From positions 1 to 51,032 of the forward strand of contig NZ_BAHD01000053.1 of assembly GCF_000298215.1 (NCBI RefSeq): 51,032 nt of DNA. The letters are read 5' to 3'. This stretch comes from Kineosphaera limosa NBRC 100340. GTDB taxonomy: Bacteria > Actinomycetota > Actinomycetes > Actinomycetales > Dermatophilaceae. The translations under genes were made by a program, and so were the position numbers. Positions 26,866-34,820 of the stretch are shown here, piece by piece. The notes beneath the pieces were generated by a model. The model had not been told where the DNA came from and did not search any database. It saw only the letters and a program-made list of their open reading frames with translations. How positions within the stretch are numbered: the stretch's first letter is position 1; each line of letters starts with the position of its first letter.

Positions 26866-27287
26866 CGTGGCCCGCCGCCAGCCGCAAAGACCACCTGCGC
26901 TTCTGTGAGAACGAGGGCTGGCAGGAGGTTGGTCGCGCCACCGGTGGGCGCGTCAACCACTACCTCACCTTCCAGCTCCCCTTGCCGGACGGGCGCGTCC
27001 TGCGCACTCGCATCTCTGACCCACCGAACAAGGACACCTACGGCGCAGGCCTCTGGAAACGCATACTGCGCGACCAACTCGACGTCGATGAGGCCGCGTT
27101 CTGGGCGTGCGTGCGCGACAACGTGCCGCCCCCGCGCGGCATGCCGACCCCTGAGCGGGAGAGCATCCCCGTGGACCTGTATCGGTTGCTGATCGGCAAG
27201 GCCGGGCTGTCCGAGCGCGAGGTCAGCGCCATGACCCGAGACGAGGCCATCACCGCGGTGGCGACCTACTGGAGCCGCGGGGAGTGA
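26862..27287 (+). CDS. Toxin-like protein (annotated in relatives as cytotoxic translational repressor)
   Basis: 141 residues from a GTG overlapping the antitoxin stop (GTGA). The N-terminus WPAASRKDHLRFCENEGWQE, a VNHYLTFQLPLPDGRVLRTRIS strand block, then GAGLWKRILRDQLDVDEAAF are typical of actinobacterial proteins placed with toxin-antitoxin systems as translational repressors. The K9-H11 segment and the basic GRVLRTRIS strand could contact RNA, as in HicA-like folds, but I cannot point to proven catalytic residues. Toxin role rests on gene order and on recognition of the family. Confidence 0.65.
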   Translation: MTWPAASRKDHLRFCENEGWQEVGRATGGRVNHYLTFQLPLPDGRVLRTRISDPPNKDTYGAGLWKRILRDQLDVDEAAFWACVRDNVPPPRGMPTPERESIPVDLYRLLIGKAGLSEREVSAMTRDEAITAVATYWSRGE

Positions 27288-27408
27288 GGCTGTCAAGCTC
27301 GCGGCCGAATCCGACCGGACGTGGCTCGCGGCGGTGACCTGATCACCGGCCCGCGACCTGTCGTACCCCGTCGCTAGGGTGAGCCGCAGTCGAGCCAGGG
27401 GGCACTGA

Positions 27409-30400
27409 ATGTCGCAGGGGCAGAGTCAGGCACGAGTGATCAGGGCCTGGCGGGACATGGAGCTGTTCTCGCCGCAGACGGTCAAGAAGGCCAACCCCGG
27501 CGATGGCACGGCCCCGTCCGTCGACTGGCGGCCCGGGATGCCGCTGCCGTGGGAAGAGGGCACCTACCTGCAACGGCGCCCGCTCCCGCCCAGGCATGTG
27601 TGGCGGCACACCGTGTACGTGTGGATCTATGACCTCACCACCATGTACGACTGCCTCGACCACATCTACGCCGCCGCGGATGCGGTGTACGACGAGCGAC
27701 CGCTTGGTCAGTCCGCCGCTGCCTGCTTCGCCGTCGACGAGCACGGGCACCTCGACCCCGAGTCCGCCGTCCTCTCCAGCGCCGCGTGGGGTCTTGGGCG
27801 GGCACTACGCGCCGATCGCCGCTCCGATCGTTGGTTCGACGAGTTCACGCAGGCGACGGCGGACTACGCGCAGACCATCAGCGAACTCGTCGGCCTGGAG
27901 GCGACCGACCCCAGCGAGCGCGGACGCGCCCTCACGCCCGAGCTGCTCATGAAGATCGGCGGCCTGACTCGCGCCGCAACCGGCCTGCCGCGCAAGCACA
28001 CCTTCCGCCCGATCCCCGGTGAGATCGACGGGCCCGGCGAGCGCGACCCCCTCCCCGTCGCCACCATCGCCCGCATCCAGAGTCGCGCCGTCGACCCCGA
28101 CAAGGACGACGACAGCAGCGACTTCCTCAACAGCTTCATCCTCGACGACCTCGGGCGCGCCGCCGACGCGGTCGAGGCCGGGAACGCCTCGCCCGCCCTG
28201 ATGGACTACCTGGCCGGCGCCGTCGGCTGCGAGGCCGCCCAACGCACCGACACCGTCGCCCGCCCTGGCCTCACGTACCCCGAGGTCAGGCCCGCCGTGC
28301 TGCCCTACGGCCGGTGGCCCTCCAAGCCGGCCCACTCCCTGGCCACGAGCCAACAGTTGGCCGTGGACCTCTCCTTGGGCGACCTCGACGGCGGACCCGC
28401 ACTGCGCTCGGTCAACGGTCCACCCGGCACCGGCAAGACCACGCTGCTGCGCGATGTCTTCGCCGGGCTCGTCGTCGAGCGCGCACGCCGCCTTGCCGAC
28501 CTCGAACACCCGAGAGCGGCATTCACGGGAGAGAAGCGGAGATGGAAGGTCGGCGAGTTCATCAAAGTCGTCCACGTCCTGAGGCCCGAGTTGACGGGAT
28601 TCGAGATGGTCGTCGCCTCGTCGAACAACAGGGCTGTCGAGAACGTCTCCGACGAACTCCCCGGCTCCGACGCCGTCAAAGAGCCGTGGGCGGAGGCCGA
28701 CTACCTGCGCGACATCGCAACCCTCGTCCGGCGCGCCACGAAAGGGGACGAGTCAGCGCAGGCGTGGGGGATGGTGGCCGCCAGGCTGGGCAACCGGACC
28801 AACCGCCGCGCCTTCGCCAACGCGTTCTGGACCAACAAACGCGAGTGGCAGGGCGAACCCCGCACCTTCCGGCATCTGCTCGAGGAAGCAGCAGCCGGTC
28901 CGTCCACGTCCTGGGCCGATGCCGTGGGGGCCTTTCGACGAGCCCTGGGCAGGGTCGACAAACTGGCCGCCGAGGCCACGCAGGCCGAACAACGCCTCGT
29001 CCGCAACAGTGACGTTCATCGCGAGCTCCAGGAGATGGAGAGCCACCTGGCGCGGCTGACGCGGGAAGAGCCAGAGGCCGCTCAGCGTCAGCAAGAGATC
29101 GCCCGCGAATTGTTCTTCGCCACAACGAAGCACGACGAGGCTGACGCCCGCGTTGCTGAGCATCTGCGGTCCCGGCCCGGATGGTGGGCGGCGCTCACCT
29201 CCCTCGGTGCGGCTCACCGCGAATGGGACGACGCCGGTGCGCCGCTGCGGGTCGCCGCCGAGGCAGCCGCTGCCGCCCACACGCGCACGGAAAGCGCCCT
29301 GACCGCAGCCCGCGAGCGTGTGACCGGCCTACGACGCGACATCGCCCAGGCGCAGGAGCAACGAACCAGTCACCTCAAGGAGCAGCGAGAACTGGCAGCC
29401 GTGTGTGAGAGCGACCGGCAGCGCTGGGGCGCCGCCTACCCCGACGCGCACTGGCTCGAGAGCGATCGAGCCCGCGAGCTCAACGCCCCCTGGGCGGACG
29501 AGTCCCTGAACCGGGCCCGCACCGAGGCCTTCCTCGCCGGCCTGAGGATCCATCACGTGTGGTTCGAACACTGCGCCACTGGCGAGCCCGGGCAACCGTC
29601 GCTCGTTCAGTCGATGCGTGCGGCGATGGACGTCGTCCGCGGCGGCGTACCCAAAGACGTCGATCCGGCCGCCGTTCTCGCGGCGTGGCAGACCTTCTTT
29701 CTCGTCGTGCCGCTCGTGTCCACGACCTTCGCGTCGTTCGGGCGCATGTTCTCCCATCTCGGTGCGGAGTCGCTGGGGTGGGTGTTCGTCGACGAAGCCG
29801 GTCAGGCGACGCCCCAGTCCGCGGTCGGGGCGTTGTGGCGCGCCCAGCACGCCCTGGTGGTCGGCGATCCCTTCCAACTGACCCCGATCGTCACGCTCCC
29901 CGCCAAGGCGGAGGCCAATATCGCCACCGAGCACGGTGCATCGCAGGAGGCCTTGCCCTCGCGGACCTCGGTGCAAGTGGTCGCCGACCGCATCAACCCG
30001 TGGGGCACTTCGCTCGGCTCCGGTGACGCCCGCATCTGGGTGGGCACGCCGCTGCGGGTGCACCGCCGCTGTGACGACCCGATGTTCACGATCTCCAACA
30101 CCGTCGCCTACGGCGGCCTGATGATCCACGGCAAGCCCGCCGCTGAACTGGGCGCAGATCCTGCCAGCCGCACCACGCCCGACGAGGTCGAGAGAGACTT
30201 GCCCGAGAGCTGTTGGCTGCACGTAAAGGCGAGCAACGGCGACGGTCACGCGCTCCGCACAGATATCGAGGTGGCTAAACGGCTCGTCCGCGACCTCTTG
30301 GACGGCACCACCCCGACGGGGGCACCCCCGGTGCCCGCGAAGGAGATCTTCGTCATTTCTCCCTTTCGCGCCATGGCGAACGCCGTCGCTCGGTTCCCCG

Positions 30401-30675
30401 ACCTTCTGGGGCATCCAGTGGGTGCCGGCACAGTCCACACGGCGCAGGGGCAAGAGGCCGACGTGGTCGTGTTCGTCCTCGGCGGCGACCCGACGCGTCC
30501 CGGCGCCCGCACCTGGGCAGCCTCGACCCCCAATCTCGTCAACGTCGCTGCGAGCCGGGCCAAGACCCGCCTGTACGTCATCGGCGACCACCACGCCTGG
30601 GCCGGTCTGCCCCACTTCACGACCCTCGACAGCCACCTGCCTTGGCGGGCCGTCAGCCCCGCCGCAGTCTGGTGA
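27409..30675 (+). CDS. Very large SF1 (Upf1-like) helicase/ATPase with coiled-coil insertion
   Basis: 1,088 residues from ATG 27409 with AGGGGG upstream. A 320-residue N-terminal region without known motif precedes GPPGTGKT (337-344). Between the two ATPase halves lies a long Glu/Arg/Ala-rich helical insertion, about 500-700 (for example LVRNSDVHRELQEMESHLAR), probably a coiled coil. Motif II is FVDEAGQATPQ (793-803); then GDPFQLTPIVTLP, and near the C-terminus TVHTAQGQEADVVVFVLGG and NVAASRAKTRLYVIG (motifs V-VI). This is the AAA_11/AAA_12 architecture of SF1B helicases found in several defence systems. The next gene, 73 bp downstream on the same strand, is a 2OG-Fe(II) oxygenase, and degraded copies of both 3' ends occur near 44.6 kb. 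The pair may therefore be a functional module. Confidence 0.85.
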   Translation: MSQGQSQARVIRAWRDMELFSPQTVKKANPGDGTAPSVDWRPGMPLPWEEGTYLQRRPLPPRHVWRHTVYVWIYDLTTMYDCLDHIYAAADAVYDERPLGQSAAACFAVDEHGHLDPESAVLSSAAWGLGRALRADRRSDRWFDEFTQATADYAQTISELVGLEATDPSERGRALTPELLMKIGGLTRAATGLPRKHTFRPIPGEIDGPGERDPLPVATIARIQSRAVDPDKDDDSSDFLNSFILDDLGRAADAVEAGNASPALMDYLAGAVGCEAAQRTDTVARPGLTYPEVRPAVLPYGRWPSKPAHSLATSQQLAVDLSLGDLDGGPALRSVNGPPGTGKTTLLRDVFAGLVVERARRLADLEHPRAAFTGEKRRWKVGEFIKVVHVLRPELTGFEMVVASSNNRAVENVSDELPGSDAVKEPWAEADYLRDIATLVRRATKGDESAQAWGMVAARLGNRTNRRAFANAFWTNKREWQGEPRTFRHLLEEAAAGPSTSWADAVGAFRRALGRVDKLAAEATQAEQRLVRNSDVHRELQEMESHLARLTREEPEAAQRQQEIARELFFATTKHDEADARVAEHLRSRPGWWAALTSLGAAHREWDDAGAPLRVAAEAAAAAHTRTESALTAARERVTGLRRDIAQAQEQRTSHLKEQRELAAVCESDRQRWGAAYPDAHWLESDRARELNAPWADESLNRARTEAFLAGLRIHHVWFEHCATGEPGQPSLVQSMRAAMDVVRGGVPKDVDPAAVLAAWQTFFLVVPLVSTTFASFGRMFSHLGAESLGWVFVDEAGQATPQSAVGALWRAQHALVVGDPFQLTPIVTLPAKAEANIATEHGASQEALPSRTSVQVVADRINPWGTSLGSGDARIWVGTPLRVHRRCDDPMFTISNTVAYGGLMIHGKPAAELGADPASRTTPDEVERDLPESCWLHVKASNGDGHALRTDIEVAKRLVRDLLDGTTPTGAPPVPAKEIFVISPFRAMANAVARFPDLLGHPVGAGTVHTAQGQEADVVVFVLGGDPTRPGARTWAASTPNLVNVAASRAKTRLYVIGDHHAWAGLPHFTTLDSHLPWRAVSPAAVW

Positions 30676-30748
30676 GAATCCCTGGCACCGAGTTCACCAG
30701 AGAGACCGAGGTCGGCATGACGAACGCGTCCTCGGCCAGGATGGCGGA

Positions 30749-33007
30749 ATGACGACCAAGGATCTCGACGAACTGGCGCTGCTGCTGGGTGGTGGGATGT
30801 CGGCGCGCTCGAGTGCGGCGCTGCCGAAGCGGGAGCAGAGCCCCACGGTCACGGTCGCCGGATTCGGCGAGCTGCGCCTCCCGCTCACGGCGGCGACGGC
30901 GAGGAGGCTCGTCGCGAAGGGCGAGGCGGCGCCGTTCGGCAAGGGCGAGGAGACGCTGCTCGACACAAGCGTGCGGCACACGTGGCACTTTCCGCGGACC
31001 GCAGTCGACGTGGACTGGCATGGCCAACTGGACGACATCCTTGACGAGGCGCGAAGAGCCCTCGCTCTGCCGGTCGGCTGTCGGTTGGAGGCCGAGTTCC
31101 ACTCCCTGCTCGTCTACGAACGCGGCCAGTTCTTCGCCCAGCATCAGGACTCCGAGAAGGACGACGCGATGGTCGCCACGCTCGTCGTCGTGCTCCAAAG
31201 CCCCTCCAGCGGAGGAGAACTCGTCGTTCACGGCCCCGAGGGTCCCAGCACGTACGCGGGATCGCGGGACGCGACGACCATGGTGGCGCTCTACGCCGAT
31301 GCCGTCCACGAGGTGCTGCCCGTGCGCACCGGCCACCGCGTCGCGCTCACCTACAACCTCCTGCTCCGCGGCGACACGGCCGGGCAGACCGTGGGTGGCG
31401 ACGCCGTCGCCGAGGCCGAGACCCTCTTGAACAGGCACTTCACCACGGCGGTGAAACCCCGCTACGGAGGGGAGGCCGCAACTCCGACCCGCGTCGCCTA
31501 CCTGCTCGACCACTCTTACACGCCGCGCGCGCTCGTCGGCGGCATGGGGCGCCTCAAGGGCGTCGACGCCGAACGCGCTGCCATCCTGCGTGAAGCCGCC
31601 GCCCGCGCCGGCTGCGAGGTGGTGCTGGCGCTGGCCGACGTGCACGAGACGCGCGACGACGGTTACGGCGGCGACGAGTCGCTCATCGACTCCGAGGTGA
31701 CGATCACACACGCCCGCGCCGCCGACGGCACCGTCGAAGAGCCCGGGATCTTGCTGACGAACGCCGAGCTGACCGCCACGACCCCGTCACGGGCCCTGCG
31801 CGCCTACGCCCGCGAACACCAGGGCTACATGGGCAACTACGGCAACACCATCGACCGCTGGTATCACCGCGGAGCCCTGCTCGTTTGGCCGACCCACCTC
31901 GCGTTCGCCAACCGGGTGCGCGCCGCCCCCGCGGCCGAACTGCGCACCGCCCTGCGGCGTCTCGCCGAGCACGACGACAGCGCGACGCGCGATATCGCCG
32001 GGCTGCTGCCCATCTGGCCCGACGTCGTCAGCTCACTGGGCTACCGACACCTCGTGTCAGGTGAGCCTTCTGGCGTCAGCCACCTGTTCGCCGACGCCAT
32101 GGCCCTCGCCTCCCACCTCGACGACGAGACGATGGGAGATGCGCTGCTCCACCCCTTCGCCATCGACGACCTGAGCCCGGAGGGCGCCGACAGCCTCTTG
32201 GGATTGGCGGACACGCGCGGGCCGGCCTGGACCCGCGCGCGAATCTCGCGCTGGTTCTCCCCGGAGGCGCGCCGCAGTTACGGCGGCCTAAGCGAAAACT
32301 GGGTCGAAGATCTCCCCGAACTGACCCGCGCGTTGAGGCAACGCCCCGACCTGACGTCGTTGCTGCTCCAGCAGTCGTGGGCGTGGCTGCGCCCCCAGCT
32401 CCCGTCGCAGCTGGCGGCAACCAGCACCACCACCGTCCGGAGTCGGCTCGCTGACCTGGGCAAACTCCTCGCCAGTGTGATGGGGGCCGTCGCGGAGGCC
32501 GATGGCGCCGCCGACGAAGTGCGGGCCGAGGTCATCGCGTGGTGCAGTGATGAGGCGAGCGACTCACTGCTCGATCTTCTGCTCCCGGCGCTCAACGCCG
32601 CCGGCGCGTGGCCTGCCGCCCGGATCGACAAGTCCGGCCTGCGCGACCTGGCCCGTGTCGCCAGTGACCTGCTCGAACAGCGCGCCAACAGCGCGCCGCG
32701 CGAGGTCGACGACTGGTCGATCCACCTCCCGGCCGGGTGCTCCTGCGACCTCTGCGAGAAGCTCGTGGGGTTCCTCGCTAACCCGGCCGCTCGCGTGCTC
32801 GAGTGGCCCATCGCCAAGCAAGGGCGACAGCACCTTCACCACCGCCTCGACGGCGCCGAACTCCCTGTGACCCATGTGACGCGGCGGCAGGGCAGCCCCT
32901 ACGTGCTGGTGCTGCGTAAGACAGCTGACCTCTTCGAGGCCGACGCGCGCAGGCGCTCCGAGGCCGAGCAAGAGCTGCGCCGCATCGCCAAGACGTGGTG
33001 GGCGTAG
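30749..33007 (+). CDS. 2OG-Fe(II) dioxygenase-domain protein
   Basis: 752 residues. I start at ATG 30749 (AGGATGG upstream); the open frame further left is only the shadow of the helicase gene. The prolyl-4-hydroxylase-like fold spans about residues 100-205: FFAQHQDSEKDD gives H132-x-D134, AVHEVLPVRTGHR gives the distal H187 and the 2-oxoglutarate-binding R197. About 540 further residues have no domain I can name, but include a Cys-rich piece GCSCDLCEKL near the C-terminus that could hold a metal. The protein should hydroxylate or demethylate a macromolecule. Its substrate is unknown; near a helicase, nucleic acid or a translation protein is possible. Fragments of the same family at 33.0 and 44.55 kb show that other copies existed. 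Confidence 0.85.
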   Translation: MTTKDLDELALLLGGGMSARSSAALPKREQSPTVTVAGFGELRLPLTAATARRLVAKGEAAPFGKGEETLLDTSVRHTWHFPRTAVDVDWHGQLDDILDEARRALALPVGCRLEAEFHSLLVYERGQFFAQHQDSEKDDAMVATLVVVLQSPSSGGELVVHGPEGPSTYAGSRDATTMVALYADAVHEVLPVRTGHRVALTYNLLLRGDTAGQTVGGDAVAEAETLLNRHFTTAVKPRYGGEAATPTRVAYLLDHSYTPRALVGGMGRLKGVDAERAAILREAAARAGCEVVLALADVHETRDDGYGGDESLIDSEVTITHARAADGTVEEPGILLTNAELTATTPSRALRAYAREHQGYMGNYGNTIDRWYHRGALLVWPTHLAFANRVRAAPAAELRTALRRLAEHDDSATRDIAGLLPIWPDVVSSLGYRHLVSGEPSGVSHLFADAMALASHLDDETMGDALLHPFAIDDLSPEGADSLLGLADTRGPAWTRARISRWFSPEARRSYGGLSENWVEDLPELTRALRQRPDLTSLLLQQSWAWLRPQLPSQLAATSTTTVRSRLADLGKLLASVMGAVAEADGAADEVRAEVIAWCSDEASDSLLDLLLPALNAAGAWPAARIDKSGLRDLARVASDLLEQRANSAPREVDDWSIHLPAGCSCDLCEKLVGFLANPAARVLEWPIAKQGRQHLHHRLDGAELPVTHVTRRQGSPYVLVLRKTADLFEADARRRSEAEQELRRIAKTWWA

Positions 33008-33012
33008 GTGCC

Positions 33013-33078
33013 TTGCGCCAGCAGCGCGCGGCCGACGACTGGTCGATCGAGCTGAGCGCCGGGTGCGCCTGCGATGAC
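33013..33078 (+). pseudogene. Fragment of a second 2OG oxygenase gene
   Basis: Just after the oxygenase stop, the plus strand reads LRQQRAADDWSIELSAGCAC, matching the DDWSIHLPAGCSC segment encoded at about 32,707-32,748. The frame is not continued. It looks like the scar of a tandem duplication or replacement. Confidence 0.75.
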
Positions 33079-33096
33079 ATCGCACGGTCAGACGGC

Positions 33097-33159
33097 TAGT
33101 ATTGATCCACTAACACCGGCTCCGCTGTTGGCCCCAAGGGCCATCATGGGCCGGTTTTC
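33097..33159 (+). ncRNA. Structured RNA candidate upstream of the Abi_2 gene (abiF RNA-like)
   Basis: Nested perfect stems are visible. ACCGGC (33115-33120) pairs with GCCGGT (33150-33155), and inside it GGCCC (33130-33134) pairs with GGGCC (33138-33142) around a CAA loop. TAGT/ACTA (33097-33112) may form a small 5' stem, and TTTTCTT follows directly. The element ends 25 bp before the Abi_2 start. A structured RNA (the abiF motif) is reported upstream of genes of this family, and small RNAs control some of these HEPN toxins. I have not matched the consensus base by base. A simple terminator for the oxygenase transcript or a leader hairpin is the alternative. Confidence 0.5.
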
Positions 33160-33183
33160 TTGTACTACCCGCGAGGCTCAGTG

Positions 33184-34164
33184 ATGTCTACCTACGAGAA
33201 GCCCCACCTGACCTACGCCGAACAGGTGGACCGGCTGTCCCAGCGTGGTCTCGAGGTGCGCGAGCACGGCGACGCGGAGCGGGTGCTGGCTTCGGTGGGC
33301 TACTACCATCTGTCTGCCTTCATGTACCCATACCGCCAATTGCTCCCCGAGGCGGAGCAACGTCGCCAGAGCCCCGTCCACTACCGCGGCGACCGCTTCC
33401 AGACAGCGGCCACCTTCGACCAGGTCACCGCACTCTACGAAGTCGATCGTCGGCTCAGGCTTCTGTGCCTCGACGCGCTCGGGCAGGTCGAGATCGGACT
33501 GCGCACACGCGCCACGTATGTCCTGGGCGACCGGAACGCTTTCGGGCATATCGACCGATCCGCACTGGACCCGAGCGCGTGCGACAGGCCCGGGCCTCAT
33601 GGTCGGACGGCGTTCGAGTTGTGGACCGACCGCTGCACGCGGCTGCAGCACGATGCACGGAATGAGGACTTCATCCGGCATGTGCTGAGCAAGTACGGAG
33701 AGCCACTGCCTGTCTGGGTGGCCGTCGAGACATTCGACTTCGGCGCACTGGTGAGGCTGCTCGGGCTGATGCGCGGGCAAGACCTGAACCACATCGCCGG
33801 CGACCTGGGAATCAAGCATGCACGAGTCCTGGTAGATGTCACCCGCGCCCTCAACCTCATCCGCAACATCTGCGCTCACCACGGGCGACTCTGGAATCGG
33901 CAGCTTGTGTACGGACTCCGGAACTATCAGCCCGCTGGGGTGAGCGAGCCTCTGCGCCATGTCGCCCGCGGAGGCGAACGCAACAAGGTCTACCCGTTCC
34001 TGGTATGGCTCGTGTACCTGACTCGACAGTTCTCTCCGGGCACGACGGTCGGCCACGCGTTGGTGCAACTCATGGAGGACCTCCGCGAAACTACTGGTCG
34101 CACACCGGAGCACGACATGGGGTTTCCTGTGGATTGGCGCCGACAGCAGGTCTGGCGAGACTAG
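33184..34164 (+). CDS. Abi_2 (AbiD/AbiF-type) abortive infection HEPN protein
   Basis: 326 residues from ATG 33184. The N-terminus STYEKPHLTYAEQVDRLSQR and GYYHLSAFMYPY (39-50) are hallmarks of the Abi_2 family. The C-terminal half has LNLIRNICAHHGRLWNR with R227-x4-H232, the HEPN RNase motif. Family members cut RNA on phage infection and cause abortive infection; AbiF-type proteins share this HEPN type with Cas13. A structured RNA candidate lies directly upstream and may act as antitoxin or guide-like regulator. The protein is full length and both motifs are intact, so it is likely active. Confidence 0.9.
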   Translation: MSTYEKPHLTYAEQVDRLSQRGLEVREHGDAERVLASVGYYHLSAFMYPYRQLLPEAEQRRQSPVHYRGDRFQTAATFDQVTALYEVDRRLRLLCLDALGQVEIGLRTRATYVLGDRNAFGHIDRSALDPSACDRPGPHGRTAFELWTDRCTRLQHDARNEDFIRHVLSKYGEPLPVWVAVETFDFGALVRLLGLMRGQDLNHIAGDLGIKHARVLVDVTRALNLIRNICAHHGRLWNRQLVYGLRNYQPAGVSEPLRHVARGGERNKVYPFLVWLVYLTRQFSPGTTVGHALVQLMEDLRETTGRTPEHDMGFPVDWRRQQVWRD

Positions 34165-34365
34165 GGGCCAGCAGGCCCGGAACCGTGACCCGCTCGGCCA
34201 CAGCGGTCCCTGGAGAACGCCCACGCCCGGGCGGTGCGCGATCTACGCCGCCGGGGACCACCGCGCTTGAGGCCGAACAGGGTGACCGGCGCGCAACCGT
34301 TCCCTCACCACCTGGCGCGGCGGAACGTCGCTCTGGGTGCTTGTAGCGATGCGACTCTGACCTGA

Positions 34366-34698
34366 CTAGGCCCCCGCCAAGACGACGCGGTTACCGTCGG
34401 GGTCGGCGAGTTGCAGGATCCGGGCTCCGCCGCCGGGTTCGGGGCCGTCGTGGTCGATGCCGGCTCGGGTGGCGTCGTCGGCCGCAGTGTCCAGGTCGCT
34501 CACCTCGAGGACGACGCACGCATGACCAGCGCGCGCCGGGTCCAGCCACACCTGCACACCGAAGCCCTCCGCAAGGTGCCATTCGAGGAGGCCGGGCATG
34601 GGGCGGGCGTCGGGCCCGCCACCGAAGAGTCCGGTGTACCAGCGCTCGGCGCGATCCACGTCCGTGACAGCCACGTTGGCGAGCAGTCGGCGAATCAT
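34366..34698 (-). CDS. VOC (glyoxalase/bleomycin-resistance) superfamily protein
   Basis: 110 residues, one VOC half-module pair: VAVTDVDRAERWYTGLFG at the N-terminus and ILQLADPDGNRVVLAG at the C-terminus, the usual pattern of small single-gene VOC proteins. Metal ligand positions are not obvious, so the substrate cannot be named. ATG 34698 has GAGGG upstream. It is convergent with the Abi_2 gene across 200 bp in which I see no gene, and divergent from the GMC oxidoreductase. Confidence 0.85.
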   Translation of the reverse strand: MIRRLLANVAVTDVDRAERWYTGLFGGGPDARPMPGLLEWHLAEGFGVQVWLDPARAGHACVVLEVSDLDTAADDATRAGIDHDGPEPGGGARILQLADPDGNRVVLAGA

Positions 34699-34820
34699 GC
34701 CCTCATCCCCTCAACAGATCGGTGAACGGCGATCACCGGAGCATGATCGCGCTGGCTGCGCAAACGGCTCGCTAGACTCCTGGCTTCCGCAGCCCGTCGA
34801 CGATTCGCAGGTGAGCAGTC

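Noticed and set aside
30422-30748. Extended N-terminus of the 2OG oxygenase
   Set aside because: This stretch is out of frame within the end of the SF1 helicase gene and Arg/Pro/Ser-rich; ATG 30749 has a proper ribosome-binding site.
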